Shown: piece by piece, positions 30,816-42,150 of the stretch
How positions within the stretch are numbered: position 1 is the stretch's first letter
Layout of the letters: each line of letters starts with the position of its first letter
Assembly (NCBI GenBank): GCA_030867875.1
Contig: JAOWCC010000577.1
Span: 79,589,740 to 79,653,739, forward strand
DNA length: 64,000 nucleotides
Direction: 5' to 3'
Source: Actinernus sp. WN-2022
Taxonomy: Eukaryota > Cnidaria > Anthozoa > Actiniaria > Actinernidae
Program-made: the position numbers and the translations under genes
Notes under the pieces: generated by a model
Databases searched by the model: none
What the model was told of the DNA's origin: nothing
The model's input: the letters and a program-made list of their open reading frames with translations, nothing else

Positions 30816-31370
30816 CTTGTGCTACTCGTGCTACTCGTGCTACTCGTGCTACTTGTGCTCCTCACATTAGCAAATATCTTTTTTCGCATGTCCTAAATGT
30901 AATGATTGTTTTGTTTTGTGGAAATATAAACCTTGAATCTTGAATCCTACTTGTGCTACTCGTGCTACTCGTGCTACTCGTGCTACTCGTGCTACTCGTG
31001 CTACTCGTGCTACTCGTGCTACTCGTGCTACTCGTGCTACTCGTGCTACTCGTGCTACTCGTGCTACTCGTGCTACTCGTGCTACTCGTGCTACTCGTGC
31101 TACTCGTGCTACTCGTGCTACTCGTGCTACTCGTGCTACTCGTGCTACTCGTGCTACTCGTGCTACTCGTGCTACTCGTGCTACCAGACGAGTGCTATCC
31201 GTGCAACTCGTGCAACCAGACGAGTGCTATCCGTGCAACTCGTGCAACCAGACGAGTGCTATCCGTGCAACTCGTGCTGCCAGACGAGTGCTATCCGTGC
31301 AACTCGTGCTGCCAGTGCTACTCATGCTACTCGTTCTACCCATGCTACTCGTGCTACCAGTGCTACTTTA
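30816..31370 (+). repeat. Large 9-bp minisatellite (GTGCTACTC), with embedded copy of the LINE 3' end
   Basis: Four units at about 30815-30853, then a ~94-bp copy of the LINE 3' end (about 30854-30949), then some 26 perfect units to about 31187, and variant units (CCAGACGAGTGCTATCC) to 31370. As the unit is a multiple of three, all three plus-strand frames stay open for ~150 codons (Cys-Tyr-Ser, Ala-Thr-Arg, Leu-Val-Leu repeats). These are not genes. Confidence 0.93.
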
Positions 31371-31429
31371 TTTTTATTTTTTATTTTTATTTAAACATAT
31401 AATGTCCTAGTGTTTGCCTCAAGAGCACC

Positions 31430-32280
31430 AGGTCCTCATCTAGGAAGCTCACACTACCGTTACAATTACAATTTTTACAACGAGTAAGGTAGAGAAAAAG
31501 GAAACGACTTATAATAATAATAGCTAAAGCAATAAAACAGAAAGCAGGAACAATTGATCGCAATAAGAAAATTATAGAAAATAATATGTCAAATTATATT
31601 GTGATAATTAGAAAAAAACTTACAGGGACCAAAAACAATCACTTTTGCATAACTATAAAATTGATAATACTACTCTAAAGCCAGTTAAATTAATCAAATC
31701 GCTTTGTTTCAATAATATAAAACTGTATTGCTTTAAAAACTTCTATATTTTTATTACTGCTTAATTCAGAAGAGCCATGGAGTAGTATGTTCACTTTTAT
31801 ATTATCCGATGTAACTTGCCAATGAGGGATTAAAAGTGCAACGGAGGCAAATAACGTATGACGCACTGCGGCATATAGAGGACAATCTAATAAATAGTGT
31901 TTAACAGTTTCCTTGGCAAATCCGCAGAGACAAAAAGCTGTTGGTGCGCAATTGATTTTAAATAGGTTATCATTTAAAGCAGAGTTACCTAATCTTAAGC
32001 GAGTGTGACATATTGATGAAAATCTAGTAACAGAAAAATCGTAGAGTCTGTCATAATCATTACTACTAAAGTTTTCCTTTAGAGCTTTCTTAAACCCAGG
32101 TAATTGCGGTATGCTTGCTATAGTTGGACTTAAGGTATCTGCACCGGCAAAATTTGACGTACTTAGAAATCCCTCATTTTCGGTCTTAATATAGCTTATT
32201 GCATCTAATATCATTCCTAAAGGTTTTTCCCCCCTTACTTTTAGTCTGAAGGTTTCAAAACGCTTCGACAAATCGACGAT
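31430..32280 (-). pseudogene. LINE reverse transcriptase C-terminal part with Cys/His finger
   Basis: An open minus-strand frame of 193 codons (31690-32271) contains FSSICHTRLRLGNSALNDNLF and then CLCG...ETVKHYLLDC, the terminal CxC..H..C finger found at the end of many Jockey/CR1-type polyproteins. Its 3' untranslated part runs to about 31430. The N-terminal catalytic region is absent (5' truncation near 32280). The intact frame suggests a fairly recent insertion. Confidence 0.75.
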
Positions 32281-32402
32281 TTTACCGGAAGTAGAATCTT
32301 TTGGACCAGCAGGAGACTGGATCGGTTGCTAGCGAAGACGGATTGAATCTGCAAAATTTGTGTCAGCGGTCATTATTTCTCTCACCTCATTCCAAGTTCA
32401 AG

Positions 32403-32664
32403 ATGGCGGGCAGTGTTCGTGAAGCACAGTGCGAAGCTGCTTTCCAGGAATTTGAAGCGGAATTCGAGAGAAATGGGTAAGTATTTAGAGGTTAATGTTC
32501 AGTTCCTTTTTGTTACCTTTTCACTAATATCAGTTCACTATTACAGTTATGGTAAAGCGCCCGAAGGGCTGATCAGGCTCTTGAAGGAATTTGCCCTCAA
32601 ATCGGAGGAATCCGCAGATGAAGGGAGGGCCAGGCTTTACAAGCGAATTTGGTGCCTACTTTGG
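32403..32664 (+). CDS. Host-like gene start: two exons with consensus splice sites
   Basis: Exon 1 is 32403-32476 (start AAGATGGCGGGC), with donor GG|GTAAGT. The 70-base intron ends in a pyrimidine-rich stretch and TTACAG. Exon 2 is 32547-32664, with donor GG|GTATGT. The join keeps one frame, giving 64 residues with a helical acidic start (AAFQEFEAEFERNG) and LIRLLKEFALKSEE, then ARLYKRIWCLLW. I do not recognise the family. Sequence before the ATG is GC-richer and promoter-like. Further exons were not found; the sequence beyond is filled by a LINE on the other strand. It could also be a transposon-borne spliced gene. Confidence 0.5.
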
Positions 32665-33203
32665 GTATGTTATTTGTTTGAATCATTGTAACTTCGTTTG
32701 TTAGGTGTTTTAAGCTTTCATACATGTGTTAGAGGAAGAATGACCAAAGATTTAGGTTGCAGTACGCGCTGTTTGACAAGCTCGGCTCCAGCTTGGGTTT
32801 ATTTATATCAATATGACATGTTGCTAAATTCACCAATAGCACTGCCAGCAAAATTGATGTCCATGTGAAACGTTTAAGTTGAAACTTTATTTCAGTTGTG
32901 TCTGACTGTGATGTCGAGATCTTGGAGTAAAGCATAGCAAATAAATTCAAACTTTATAATACTGTTACATGTCTCGAACAAATCTAAGCGAGCCTTGATT
33001 CGAACTTGATTCTACATAAATGGCGGTAAAAGTGCAAAGTGTTCTTTGAATTTAGCAAGTAGATTTTTAGGCACTTGTATTTTTTAGTACGGGACTAAAA
33101 ATGTTAAAACGGGACCTGGTGTACTAAACTTTTAAATTCCCCCGATGTAAAACCCAGAATTATTATTGTAGACTTATAGTATGGCAATATGCGAAAATGT
33201 GAG
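32665..33203. other. Possible intron of the preceding gene, nothing else recognised
   Basis: Begins with the GTATGT donor. AT-rich, no acceptor with a convincing following exon seen. Confidence 0.4.
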
Positions 33204-34264
33204 TTATATTGTTTTTCTTTGTAGTTTGGTAGTGGGAAGAAACTGGGAGCGATCCATGGAGTAGGCTGTGCCACATATGTGTATCCTGGCACATAATCGC
33301 ATTGAAGATGGCAGAAAAGAACAACGGAAACGCTCAGTACGACAGGGCAACAGTGTATAACTTTCATTGGAGCGAAGCATGTATTGACTACGTTCACCTA
33401 CTTGCTCAGGCAAGATCTCTTTTATATAAGCAGGAGTTAAACCTTTGACCATTTTGTAAAATGTAACGATTCTATGAACAGTTCTTCTATTTTTAAGGTC
33501 TACGAGCCCCAACTCATTTAAGAGCCTAATTCTACTCGTCCCTTTCATAGCTCCTGATATAACTCTAGTTGCTTCATACTGCACATTTTCTAACAAAGCA
33601 CACTCACCCTCACTACAGCCACCCCAAATTATGTCCCCATATTCCATAAGAGGCCTCACCAAACTTAAATAGAGCGTGCGTAAAGTTGAACGATTAACTT
33701 TATATTTAATGCTTTTAATCATATTAAGAACATTTGATGCCTTCTGGTGTAATTGTAAAATGTGGTTTCTCCAAGAAAGGTTACTGGAAAGGATAAGACC
33801 AAGGTGTTTATGACTATCAACCTCCTTAATACTTTCATTATTCAGAAATAGCGGTGGATGGTAGAGCTTTAAACGCTTTACCGAAAAATTCATAGTCCTA
33901 GATTTCGAGGCATTAATTGTAACAAGCCAGGTTTTCGCCCACATATCATTTTTTTCCAAATCAGTTATGTTCAACAATTTCTAATAGTGTAGTATCATCT
34001 GCATAAAGATAGCAATTCGATGAAATTCCAGTCGTAATATCATTTATGTAGATTAAGAAAAGAAGTGGACCCAATACGGAGAGTGTGGGACCCCGGCATA
34101 TAAAAAAACAATACCACTACTTTGCCCATTAATGACGACTCTTTGCTTTCTTTCAGATAAGTAACTTCTAAACCACCTTAGTAAAGGATCTCTAACTCCC
34201 AATAGCCACAGTTGATATAATAATGCTTCATGCCAGACCCTGTCGAAGGCTTTACTAATATACC
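33204..34264 (-). pseudogene. LINE reverse transcriptase (minus strand), 5'-truncated at motif A
   Basis: Reading on the minus strand from 34264: SKAFDRVWHEALLYQLWLLG (motif A region), RSYLSERKQRVVING, a GPLLFLIYINDI block, YADDTTLLE (motif C, about 33985), then a 257-codon frame with HKHLGLILSSNLSW, RPLMEYGDIIWG and the terminal GERSQYMLRSNESY. Several frameshifts occur before motif C. The 5' side stops exactly where the GTGCTACTC minisatellite begins at 34265. Confidence 0.85.
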
Positions 34265-34615
34265 AGTGCTACTCATGCTACTCGTGCAACCAGACGAGTG
34301 CTACCCGTGCTGCCAGTACTACTCATGCTACTCGTACTACCCATGCTACTCGTGCTACCAGTGCTACTCATGCTACTCGTGCAACCAGACGAGTGCTACC
34401 CGTGCAACTCGTGCTGCCAGTGCTACTTATGCTAACTCGTACTATCCGTGCTACTCGTGCTACTCGTGCTACTCGTGTTACTCATGCTACTCGTGCAACC
34501 AGACGAGTGCTACCCGTGCTACCAGTGCTGCCCGTATTACTCGTGCTACCAGTGCTACTTGTGCTACCAGTGCTGCTCGTGCTACTCCTGCTACCAGTGC
34601 TACTCTCAATACTTG
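34265..34615 (+). repeat. 9-bp minisatellite, variant GTGCTACTC/CCAGTGCTA units
   Basis: Same unit family as 30816-31370 but with more interspersed CCAGACGAG and CATGCTACT variants. It abuts the minus-strand LINE at 34264. Open frames across it are simple repeats. Confidence 0.9.
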
Positions 34616-35239
34616 CATGGTCTTCTTTGTTTGTAATGCTGCTGGTGCTAAAGCCCATACGGCATCCCTTGCCAGAAGTATATAGAGGTGCTGAGACCTT
34701 GTGAAAAGGTAGTCTCGGTTGTTTGGAGAGCCGTGTCCAAGTTAGGAGTGCCGTTCCCAAGATAGGAGTGCCATACCCAAGTTACGAGTGACGTTCCCAA
34801 AATGCTTTTCGTGTAAACCGGGATTTAGTCTTTGTTGTGTAAACATTTTGTCCCAGTCCATATTTTTTATAAGTTCAAAATAAGCTAAGATTTCATACAT
34901 TTCATCAATATTCTCATTCCAGCTGCACGTAGCGTTAAACTGATCATGTAAAACCAATCCGTTAATTTCAAATGAGTTGTCCCAAGTATTAGCGTGTCAT
35001 GTTTTCTACACTGATCACAAAATGGCGTCAAGCCGCAGAAAGTTAATGATTCTCTAGGACAGGATAAAGCAAATAAATATATCACGTTCTCAGAATCGCT
35101 GATTCTGCATGTATTACTCCATTGATTTTAAACGGATAATGCACGTGGATCATGATCAAAATACGCCACAATAATAATTCCTAATGATAATCATAGATAT
35201 AATACAATCATTAAAATCACTAAATCACTAAATCACTAA
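34616..35239. other. Intergenic; short GTGCCGTTCCCAAG-type repeats
   Basis: Three imperfect copies of a (A)GGAGTGCC.T.CCCAAG unit lie at about 34735-34805. Otherwise nothing recognised. Confidence 0.5.
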
Positions 35240-35446
35240 ATAACTGAACAACTGAACAACTGAACAACTGAACAACTGAACAACTGAACAACTGAACAAC
35301 TGAACAACTGAACAACTGAACAACTGAACAACTGAACAACTGAACAACTGAACAACTGAACAACTGAACAACTGAACAACTGAACAACTGAACAACTGAA
35401 CAACTGAACAACTGAACAACTGAACAACTGAACAACTGAACAACTA
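35240..35446. repeat. 8-bp minisatellite (AACTGAAC)n
   Basis: About 25 near-perfect tandem copies of CAACTGAA, preceded by AAATCACT variants. All three minus-strand frames read the same VVQLFSCS-type repeat, so none is a gene. Confidence 0.97.
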
Positions 35447-36366
35447 GATAGTTTGGATTATGGCAGTCCATTCCAGTCCTAGTCTACGCACGTCATGTTA
35501 TCAGTAAATAGGGTCTGGGTACGAGATTGTTATTCAGTGCTGTCTTAAGTCATCGCTTTTTTGTTTGCCTAGGCCGATCGGTGCCTGGGACTCGATTTAA
35601 ATTTAAATTTAAATTTCTCGTCTTCTGTGAATTTTCAGAACTTGCAATCTTAGAAAATGGTTGGCTTTGTCATGGGCGACATACCAACCATATTTTGCTA
35701 GGGGAGGGGAATATATATATATTTAAACAGATATTTAAACAGGGTAACTCTTTCAGTCAATACAATTAAACTGTTTCAATAGAGGCCCTAACAATTTAAA
35801 AACTAATATAAGTAACTTATTATATGGCAAGTCACTCTCAATGTCAAATCGAGTGTTCTGATTGGCTGTTGTGCATTTTGCCGTATGGACCGTTACCACG
35901 ATAACGGTCACAATTCGCATATCTTGGTCTAAGCTCAGGAAATTCAAAATTGAGCCGGGTAAAATAGAGATAACTAGGCACTTAGTGATGTAGTTTAAGA
36001 GCACAAACATCGTAATAACACAGTTTTTAAAAGAGAGAAAGCCGGTCCATCAACAATGTGAGCTGTAAATATAATTACAAAGCTTACCTCCAAAACGAAC
36101 TTAGTGACCATTTGTTGTCAAAAATTATCATTGATGTACGCAAAGTTAACCAGAAAAGGACAGGAAAGAACTACTTGAAATACAATGCCATCCAAAAATC
36201 TATGCTACAGATACAAGGTAGATGTCCTGTCAGGTTCTACAGAAGTTTAAGAAGTCACCGTCTAGCAGAGTTCAATGTACGGAAGAACCATTTCCCTGGC
36301 CGTCAACTCCGCGAGATCCAAACAGCGACATCACATGAAGTCTCCACTCGGTAGAAACGAAATTAG
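35447..36366. other. Intergenic, small basic open frame only
   Basis: A 98-codon basic frame at 36058-36354 has no recognised domain. An ATTTAAATTTAAATTTAAAT stretch lies near 35595-35615. Confidence 0.4.
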
Positions 36367-36495
36367 GGACCGGTCATTATTTAGCAGGGGGAGGGCTGGT
36401 GAGTTTGTGGGGAGGGTCACAACTTTTTGAGCGCCAATTTAGGGAGGGTCATAGTTTTTTAAACCGTAATTTGGGGAGGGTCACTAATTTTCAAG
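36367..36495 (+). repeat. GGGAGGGTCA direct repeats beside an unknown gene
   Basis: Starts with GGGACCGGTCATTATTTA. Three direct copies of GGGGAGGGTCA(C/T) follow, spaced 30-40 bases. Two related copies occur at about 40811-40868, so the intervening region may lie within one transposable element. Confidence 0.5.
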
Positions 36496-36721
36496 CCCTG
36501 TCATAAAAATGAAAACGTCAATGGCCAGGCGGCTTCTTATGTCAGAGCTTTGGCAACCTGTTGTAAACAACAAATATCTTTATTTCTACTGATGAAGTAA
36601 AATAATGTTTAAATATTTTTTCCTTTTTTTAATTCGTTACAATATTCTACAAATGTAATGTTTGACAGCTGGCACATCACACACCTAAAAAGGCTGTATT
36701 ACAACGATTTACTCAGATAAT

Positions 36722-39430
36722 GGTTCAAGATAAGACATCCAAGACCCATTCTCCCAGTAGGAGCCCACATTCTCATCAGATGATGAATCTGCATCAGAAT
36801 TCATATTTTCTTTTGCTGTTGACATCCGGCCACTTTTATGTCTTTTTTCCCTGAATCACTTGTATCAACATCATTCTCTTCTAACTCTTCACAATCTTTC
36901 GGATCATCATCCCCATCATCTGAACTTATTTCCTCTTTTTCAAAGCTACCTAGTAAACCTTTAAGGTGGCTCGCCTGGATTTTCCAGGGACGCACCATAC
37001 CCAATTTGAACGGCTGCTACTCCACTGTCAGAGCACGGTCGAGCTAGCCACGTCACCTATTTACTAGAAATAGAATAAACTTTCCAAAAATGTAGGTTTG
37101 TTTGACATCGGTGTTACCATAGCAACACAGCGTTGACGTCATGTGTTTTACATATCAGCAATTTTCTTGAAATCTAGACCTAAACTTTTAAAACGACCTA
37201 GTGTCCCTTGTAGTCTAAATGTAGGCCTTCGAGACTGCAAAGTTTAAAAAAATTGTATGAGAGCGTTTTCGAAAAAAAATGGGTTGAATATTTTCGTTCA
37301 AAAAATAAACAATTCGCCTTACTTCCTGTTTAGTCGTCGAGAACTGTGTTAGCCGGACCGATTCAAACGCTGTTTTTAGCATATTTCATACCTGTGACAT
37401 ATGACTACTTGCCATGAAAATTTCATTCCATTTGCTTTATTCGATTCCGGTTTATGGAATAATAAGTAATGTAATAAATATGCTCATTTTACTCAGAATA
37501 GTAATGTATTTGCTAAAGAAGCTGTAATTCGAAAACTAGTCGATAAATATTTTTTTTAATCTTTTCACCTGAAATTCAACATGTACTACCCTTGCCCTGT
37601 AAATTTCAAGAGCATTGAATCACTTTAAGGGCGCGAAATAAAAACAAAAACACAGGGAACTTTTACATTCATCCACGCAAGCTTCATTGCTGTATCATTT
37701 TGTTTATAGCTTGTGTCTTTCCGAAATTTCTCTTTTGTCTAGATTCTACATACTTTTGTGCTTTTGAACTAACAAGTTTACCATGCACGCTTGCTACACT
37801 TCGCTAATGCCGGAACGCTCGTGCAAATTCCGTTTTTAGTACAATAGTCACGCTGCCAGTTGTAACGCTGTTATAATATAACTTATAATATTTATTTACA
37901 ATAGGTTTAATAATACAAAATCTCGTTTTTAATTTATATTTAGAAAATGTGGTCTAGGCGTCACGGGCACTTTTTCCCGATCTGGTTACTAAAAACACAC
38001 TTATTCAACATTATCATCCCGCACTGCCAAGCTTCATGGCTAACTAATTTGCATGTCATTGTCCTAAGAACAGAATTTGCACGAGCGTTCCGGCGGTAGC
38101 GAAGCGTATCATGCGTGCATGGTAAACTTGTTAGTTCAAAAGCACACAAGTATGTAGAATCTAGACAAAAGAGAAATTTCGGAAAGACACAAGCTATAAA
38201 CAAAATGATACAGCAATAAAGCTTGCGTGGATGAATGTAAAAGTTCCCTGTGTTTTTGTTTTTATTTCGCGCCCTTAAAATGATTCAATGCTCTTGAAAT
38301 TTACAGGGCAAGGATAGTACATGTTGAATTTCATGTAAATGGATTTAAAAAAATATTTATCGACTAGTTTTCGAATTACAGCTTCCTTACCAAATACGTT
38401 ACTATTTTGAGTAAAATGAGCATATTTATTACATTACTTATTATTCCATAAACCGAAATCGAATAAAGCAAATGGAATGAAATTTTCATGGGAAGTAGTC
38501 CTATGCCACAGGTATGAAATATGCTAAAAACAGCGTTTGAATCGGTCCGGCAAACACAGTTCTCGACGACTAAACAGGAAGTAAGGCGAACTGTTTATTT
38601 TTTCAATGAAAATATTCAACCCATTTTTTTTCGAAAACGCTCTCATACATTTTTTTTAAACTTTGCAGTCTTGAAGGTCTACATTTAGACTACAAGAAAC
38701 ACTAGGTCGTTTTAAAAGTTTAGGTCTAGATTTCGAGACAATTGCTGATATGTAAAACACATGACGTCAACGCTGTGTTGCTATGGTAACACCGATGTCA
38801 AACAAACCTACATTTTTGAAAAGTTTATTCTATTTCTAGTAAATGGGTGAAGTGGCTAGCTCGACCGTGCTCTGACAGTGGAGTAGCAGCCGTTCAAAGT
38901 GGATATGGTGCGTCCCTGGAAAATCCAGGCGAGCCACCTTAAGATGCGATTTTGCACTACTGCTTAACAGACTGCAGTCACTGTCACAAAGATTTGCCCA
39001 TTTTCTTCCACCCTTCTGGAGATTAACGCTAACTTCTTCATTTAGGTCGACAACATTACAAAGAGTTCCCTGTTCATATCTAAGACCAATTTTCTCCAAT
39101 ATTTCAGCTGTGGTACGCTGAGTCTTTCTCCACTTCTTCCTACTTTTGGCATGATGCCTATTTTGTTTCTTTGATCTTGATTTTCTCTTCGAGGAAAATT
39201 TTACTTTAAAAAGCGATCCAAAAAGCGTTTAATTCATTGAGCTTGACGCGGATGTCTTGTAGTTCTGTCGTTAATTGTCCCAGGTCTGTCATAATTTTTT
39301 CCTCAAAGTCATGAGCAGTTTTTCGGAGGGGAGAAGCAACCTTTGACGGGTTTCTGTTCTTCGCATTCCGTGCAGCTTGGCATCTGGAGGAGAGCGTTTT
39401 ACGGAAATCTGCGAGTGCTTTGTCGTACGC
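36722..39430 (-). pseudogene. Unknown basic/acidic coding region split by a TTAA-flanked foldback
   Basis: On the minus strand four blocks follow each other. First, a coiled-coil-like stretch (about 39415-39225; ALADFRKTLSSRCQAAR, then LGQLTTELQDIRVKLNEL). Second, a Lys/Arg-rich stretch (about 39205-39120; KRKSRSKKQNRHHAKSR). Third, a globular stretch (EKIGLRYEQGTLCNVVDLNE, about 39099-38943). Fourth, beyond the foldback, an acidic Ser/Asp tail (36964-36722; SSDDGDDDPKDCEE, ending SYWENGSWMSYLEPLSE). The last two join in frame if the foldback and one TTAA are ignored. Frame changes lie at homopolymers near 39215 and 36848. I recognise no family; a host exon or a transposon accessory protein are both possible. 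Confidence 0.45.
36965..38938. mobile_element. 1,974-bp foldback element flanked by TTAA (piggyBac-like, non-autonomous)
   Basis: Ends GGTGGCTCGCCTGG and its complement are flanked by TTAA on both sides (36961-36964, 38939-38942). The arms are inverted copies over about 870 bp each (to about 37838 and from about 38068), so nearly the entire element can fold back. No transposase. TTAA duplication is shared by piggyBac and Kolobok families; the superfamily is inferred from that alone. Confidence 0.88.
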
Positions 39431-42064
39431 TGTACTTCAGGCTAATTCTGATCGTCTTCGTTTGTATTTTTACTACAGTTCCTTCAGTGCTAAAACAGCG
39501 AGTCCAACCCACAAAATGTTTTGTAACTTGATGATCATGCATGCTAAGTTGACGACTCATGCACGAGTCACTGCATGGAGTCGTGTAGGCGATCGAACTC
39601 TGTGTGAGCATTAGTATATATATCGTTTTCACGTGACGTCATCAAAATTCTAAAATCTAAACTAAAGGATCTGTAACCCTGTTCTTTTAATATGATTTGG
39701 GTATCGGTATACTCAGTATTCTTTGAAAGTTTTACGTCGATACGGTAAATCGTTATTGAATTAGAGTATTTTGAATTTTGTGACGGCCCAGCTCAGCGTG
39801 TTTCCGAAATGTCATGGAAACCCATATATTCCTGCCAATTTAAAATGCTTGACTTGATTTATCGTTAAAAGTGATATATAATGTGTTTTGAAGTGAATGC
39901 TAATCATATTGCTGGGAAAATCAGCTTTATTTGTAGAGTACGTTTTCGGCGCCAACATGGCCGCCGCATACAAATTACACTAAATTGTTTGAATGTTATT
40001 TGTCCGACAGCTCAGTTACGAAGTACTTTAATGCTCCAAGATTTCGGTCATTTACATATTTTTACCTGCTCTATACACAACATTAAAAGTATTTTACTAA
40101 TATCAGTCTTTTCTTGACGCAATTTTTTGTGTGACGTCAGTGAGAACGATCTATAGTTTGATAGTTTGGGGCGGAGATAATGGCTATCAGTCATCTCTCC
40201 TGTTATCAAGATGGTGAGCAGCAAATACGTTTCCGTTCTATAAGGCATGGCCTTCGATAATCCAAAACACCAATTAGCATTTACAAATACATTCTCATTA
40301 CAGTTGATTTCCGGTGATTTAGCTTCACCGGGCGGGGAGAACGGCAGTTTTTTTGTGCTGTGAATCTTAAGAAAATGTCGGGAATTGTTAGGCTCAGGGA
40401 ATTTACCGGGAATCGTTGATATGTCGGAACAAAATGAAAATAAAACGAGACAACTTTTGAGAAAACACACCACAGCTCAAACAGGCTTCAGTCGAACGAT
40501 AGCCCAAAAACTACAACTGAAATATAGTTATCTATTAACACTGACCTTGGCATTTTTATAACCCAGTAACACTTCCTTGACTGAGCGGCAGCATCCACTA
40601 CCCATTAGGTATACTAGTTATTACTAATACGAGTGCCAAAGAAAGACTAACATTTCAAAACAGATTAAGAGTATGAGCTCTTAAATCTAGAATATTAGGG
40701 TTTAAATCGAGCTAGGTAGTAGTAAAGTCATATAATGAGAATATATGCAACCTAGAAAAGTGAAATGAACAGTGTACACACACATTACAGTATGTATCTC
40801 TTTTTTTCTTTAGGGGAGGGTCATACTTTCACTTTACTTTTTTCGGACTTTGTTTGGGAAGGGTCACTTAGAACATGCATGGCTTAGTAATGTATCAGGT
40901 AATGCAGGAATCAAACACCCCAGCAGCGAAATAACTGAACAATCCGACTTAATAATTAAAGCATGGATAAACCTGCTAACGCTGATCCTGAAAGCCTCGT
41001 GGCTCTGTTGAGTGTTCACACACTTGAATCGTGTGGGAGCCTCGATCCGTGCAGTCCAATGGAAGTACAGTAAAACTACACTGAGTAAAACTAGTAAAAC
41101 TATACTATTCTGCCAACGACTATCACCGGAGCCAGAAGTAATAGTCCATATTTCAACAATCAACAACTAAGTCTTCTCTTCTGCAGCCGGCTTTCTTTCT
41201 ACAATTATTGGCTTTAAGAAATGTGTCTTGAATGTCAGTCAGCATCGGTCCAGTTTACAAATTACAACCCTCACTACAAACCAGGGAAGTTCTGATCCAC
41301 AGCCAACCAATTTTGCTGATCAGTAGCAAATATCAGGGATTGTTAGTTCCAGATTTCCCATGTCCCAGTCAAAGTTTTCCAGGACACAAACAAACAACAA
41401 ACAGTTATCGCTGAAAGTGATCCGATGAAGATCTTGATTTTTTTCGCCGACCACATGGCAGTTGAGTAAATGGTTTGTTGTTGAGTTGATTTAGTGGAAA
41501 TATGTTTTTTTCTGATGCTTTTTCTACGAATTCCACCTTTCATGCACTTTTAATTAGCAAAGCTTTCTAATTCTGGATTGATTCTGACATTGTATTTCCA
41601 TTCATCTTTTGTATTGATATACGGAGAGCTGTCAAATAGATCCCGGAATAAGTTCTGGACGGCTTCCACTACTTAGGTATCTAATGTGTGTTACGGAGCG
41701 CGAGTCACGGGAGTCACTTATTTTCTCATTTTTTTGTTTATCACAAGTGCCATATATTTTCTAGTAGAAAACTTTTACAATAGCTGACATTACAGTGACG
41801 TATACAAATACCAGCTTGTTTCAGCGGTATTGACCCGAACGCCTCACTTCAATGTAATGAAGCACTATTCAAACTGTGTATCTAAATTAGTCGTGCTTGT
41901 TTAAGGCGTTGGTGTCATGCTAGAATTATGGTGGTGCAATTCAAGTACTCGGGCCGTAAGTAGGAATTAAATTACTCAGACGTCCCTTGGCGTCATTTGA
42001 CGTCATTTCCGGGGATGTCACTTCCGGGAAAGAAGTCCGTAGGAAAGAAGAAGTGAAATACTGG
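39431..42064. other. Intergenic with one MITE
   Basis: Apart from the inverted-repeat element at 39624-40148 and the GGGAGGGTCA motifs at 40811-40868, nothing is recognised. Open frames on the minus strand (40048-40473, 40864-41166) lack family features. Confidence 0.45.
39624..40148. mobile_element. MITE with GTTTTCAC.GTGACGTCA ends
   Basis: The left end CGTTTTCACGTGACGTCAT and the right end, complement of CGTTCTCACTGACGTCAC, are imperfect inverted repeats, with AT on both flanks. The interior of about 480 bp is non-coding. Confidence 0.5.
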
Positions 42065-42140
42065 AGCAGGCGCGGGGCACCGGGAATCGAACACGGAACG
42101 TTGGGTTGCAAGGCCCGCGCTCTACCAACTTTGATAACGT
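42065..42140 (-). mobile_element. tRNA-derived SINE head (Ala-like)
   Basis: Minus-strand A box TTGGTAGAGCG, an anticodon-loop-like CTTGCAA, and B box GTTCGATTCCC are at tRNA spacing. The 3' half can form a T arm, but the acceptor stem does not pair at its 5' side, so this is a tRNA-derived repeat and not a working tRNA gene. Confidence 0.6.
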
Positions 42141-42150
42141 GAACTTGACA

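Noticed and set aside
30933..31410. Three ~150-codon open frames (Cys-Tyr-Ser, Ala-Thr-Arg and Leu-Val-Leu repeats)
   Set aside because: They are translations of a 9-bp minisatellite that has no stop in any frame.
33308..33420. Plus-strand ATGGCAGAAAAG start that looks like a host first exon
   Set aside because: It is the antisense of the C-terminal LINE block (GERSQYMLRSNESY region) on the minus strand.
35220..35471. Overlapping minus-strand frames reading VVQLFSCS repeats
   Set aside because: Products of an 8-bp tandem repeat. The three frames give the same peptide because 24 bases is the common period.
36058..36354. 98-codon basic frame
   Set aside because: No domain, no promoter or polyadenylation context that I can support.
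42065..42140. Functional tRNA-Ala gene
   Set aside because: A and B boxes and an anticodon-like loop are present, but the acceptor stem does not pair, so a tRNA-derived SINE is the better reading.
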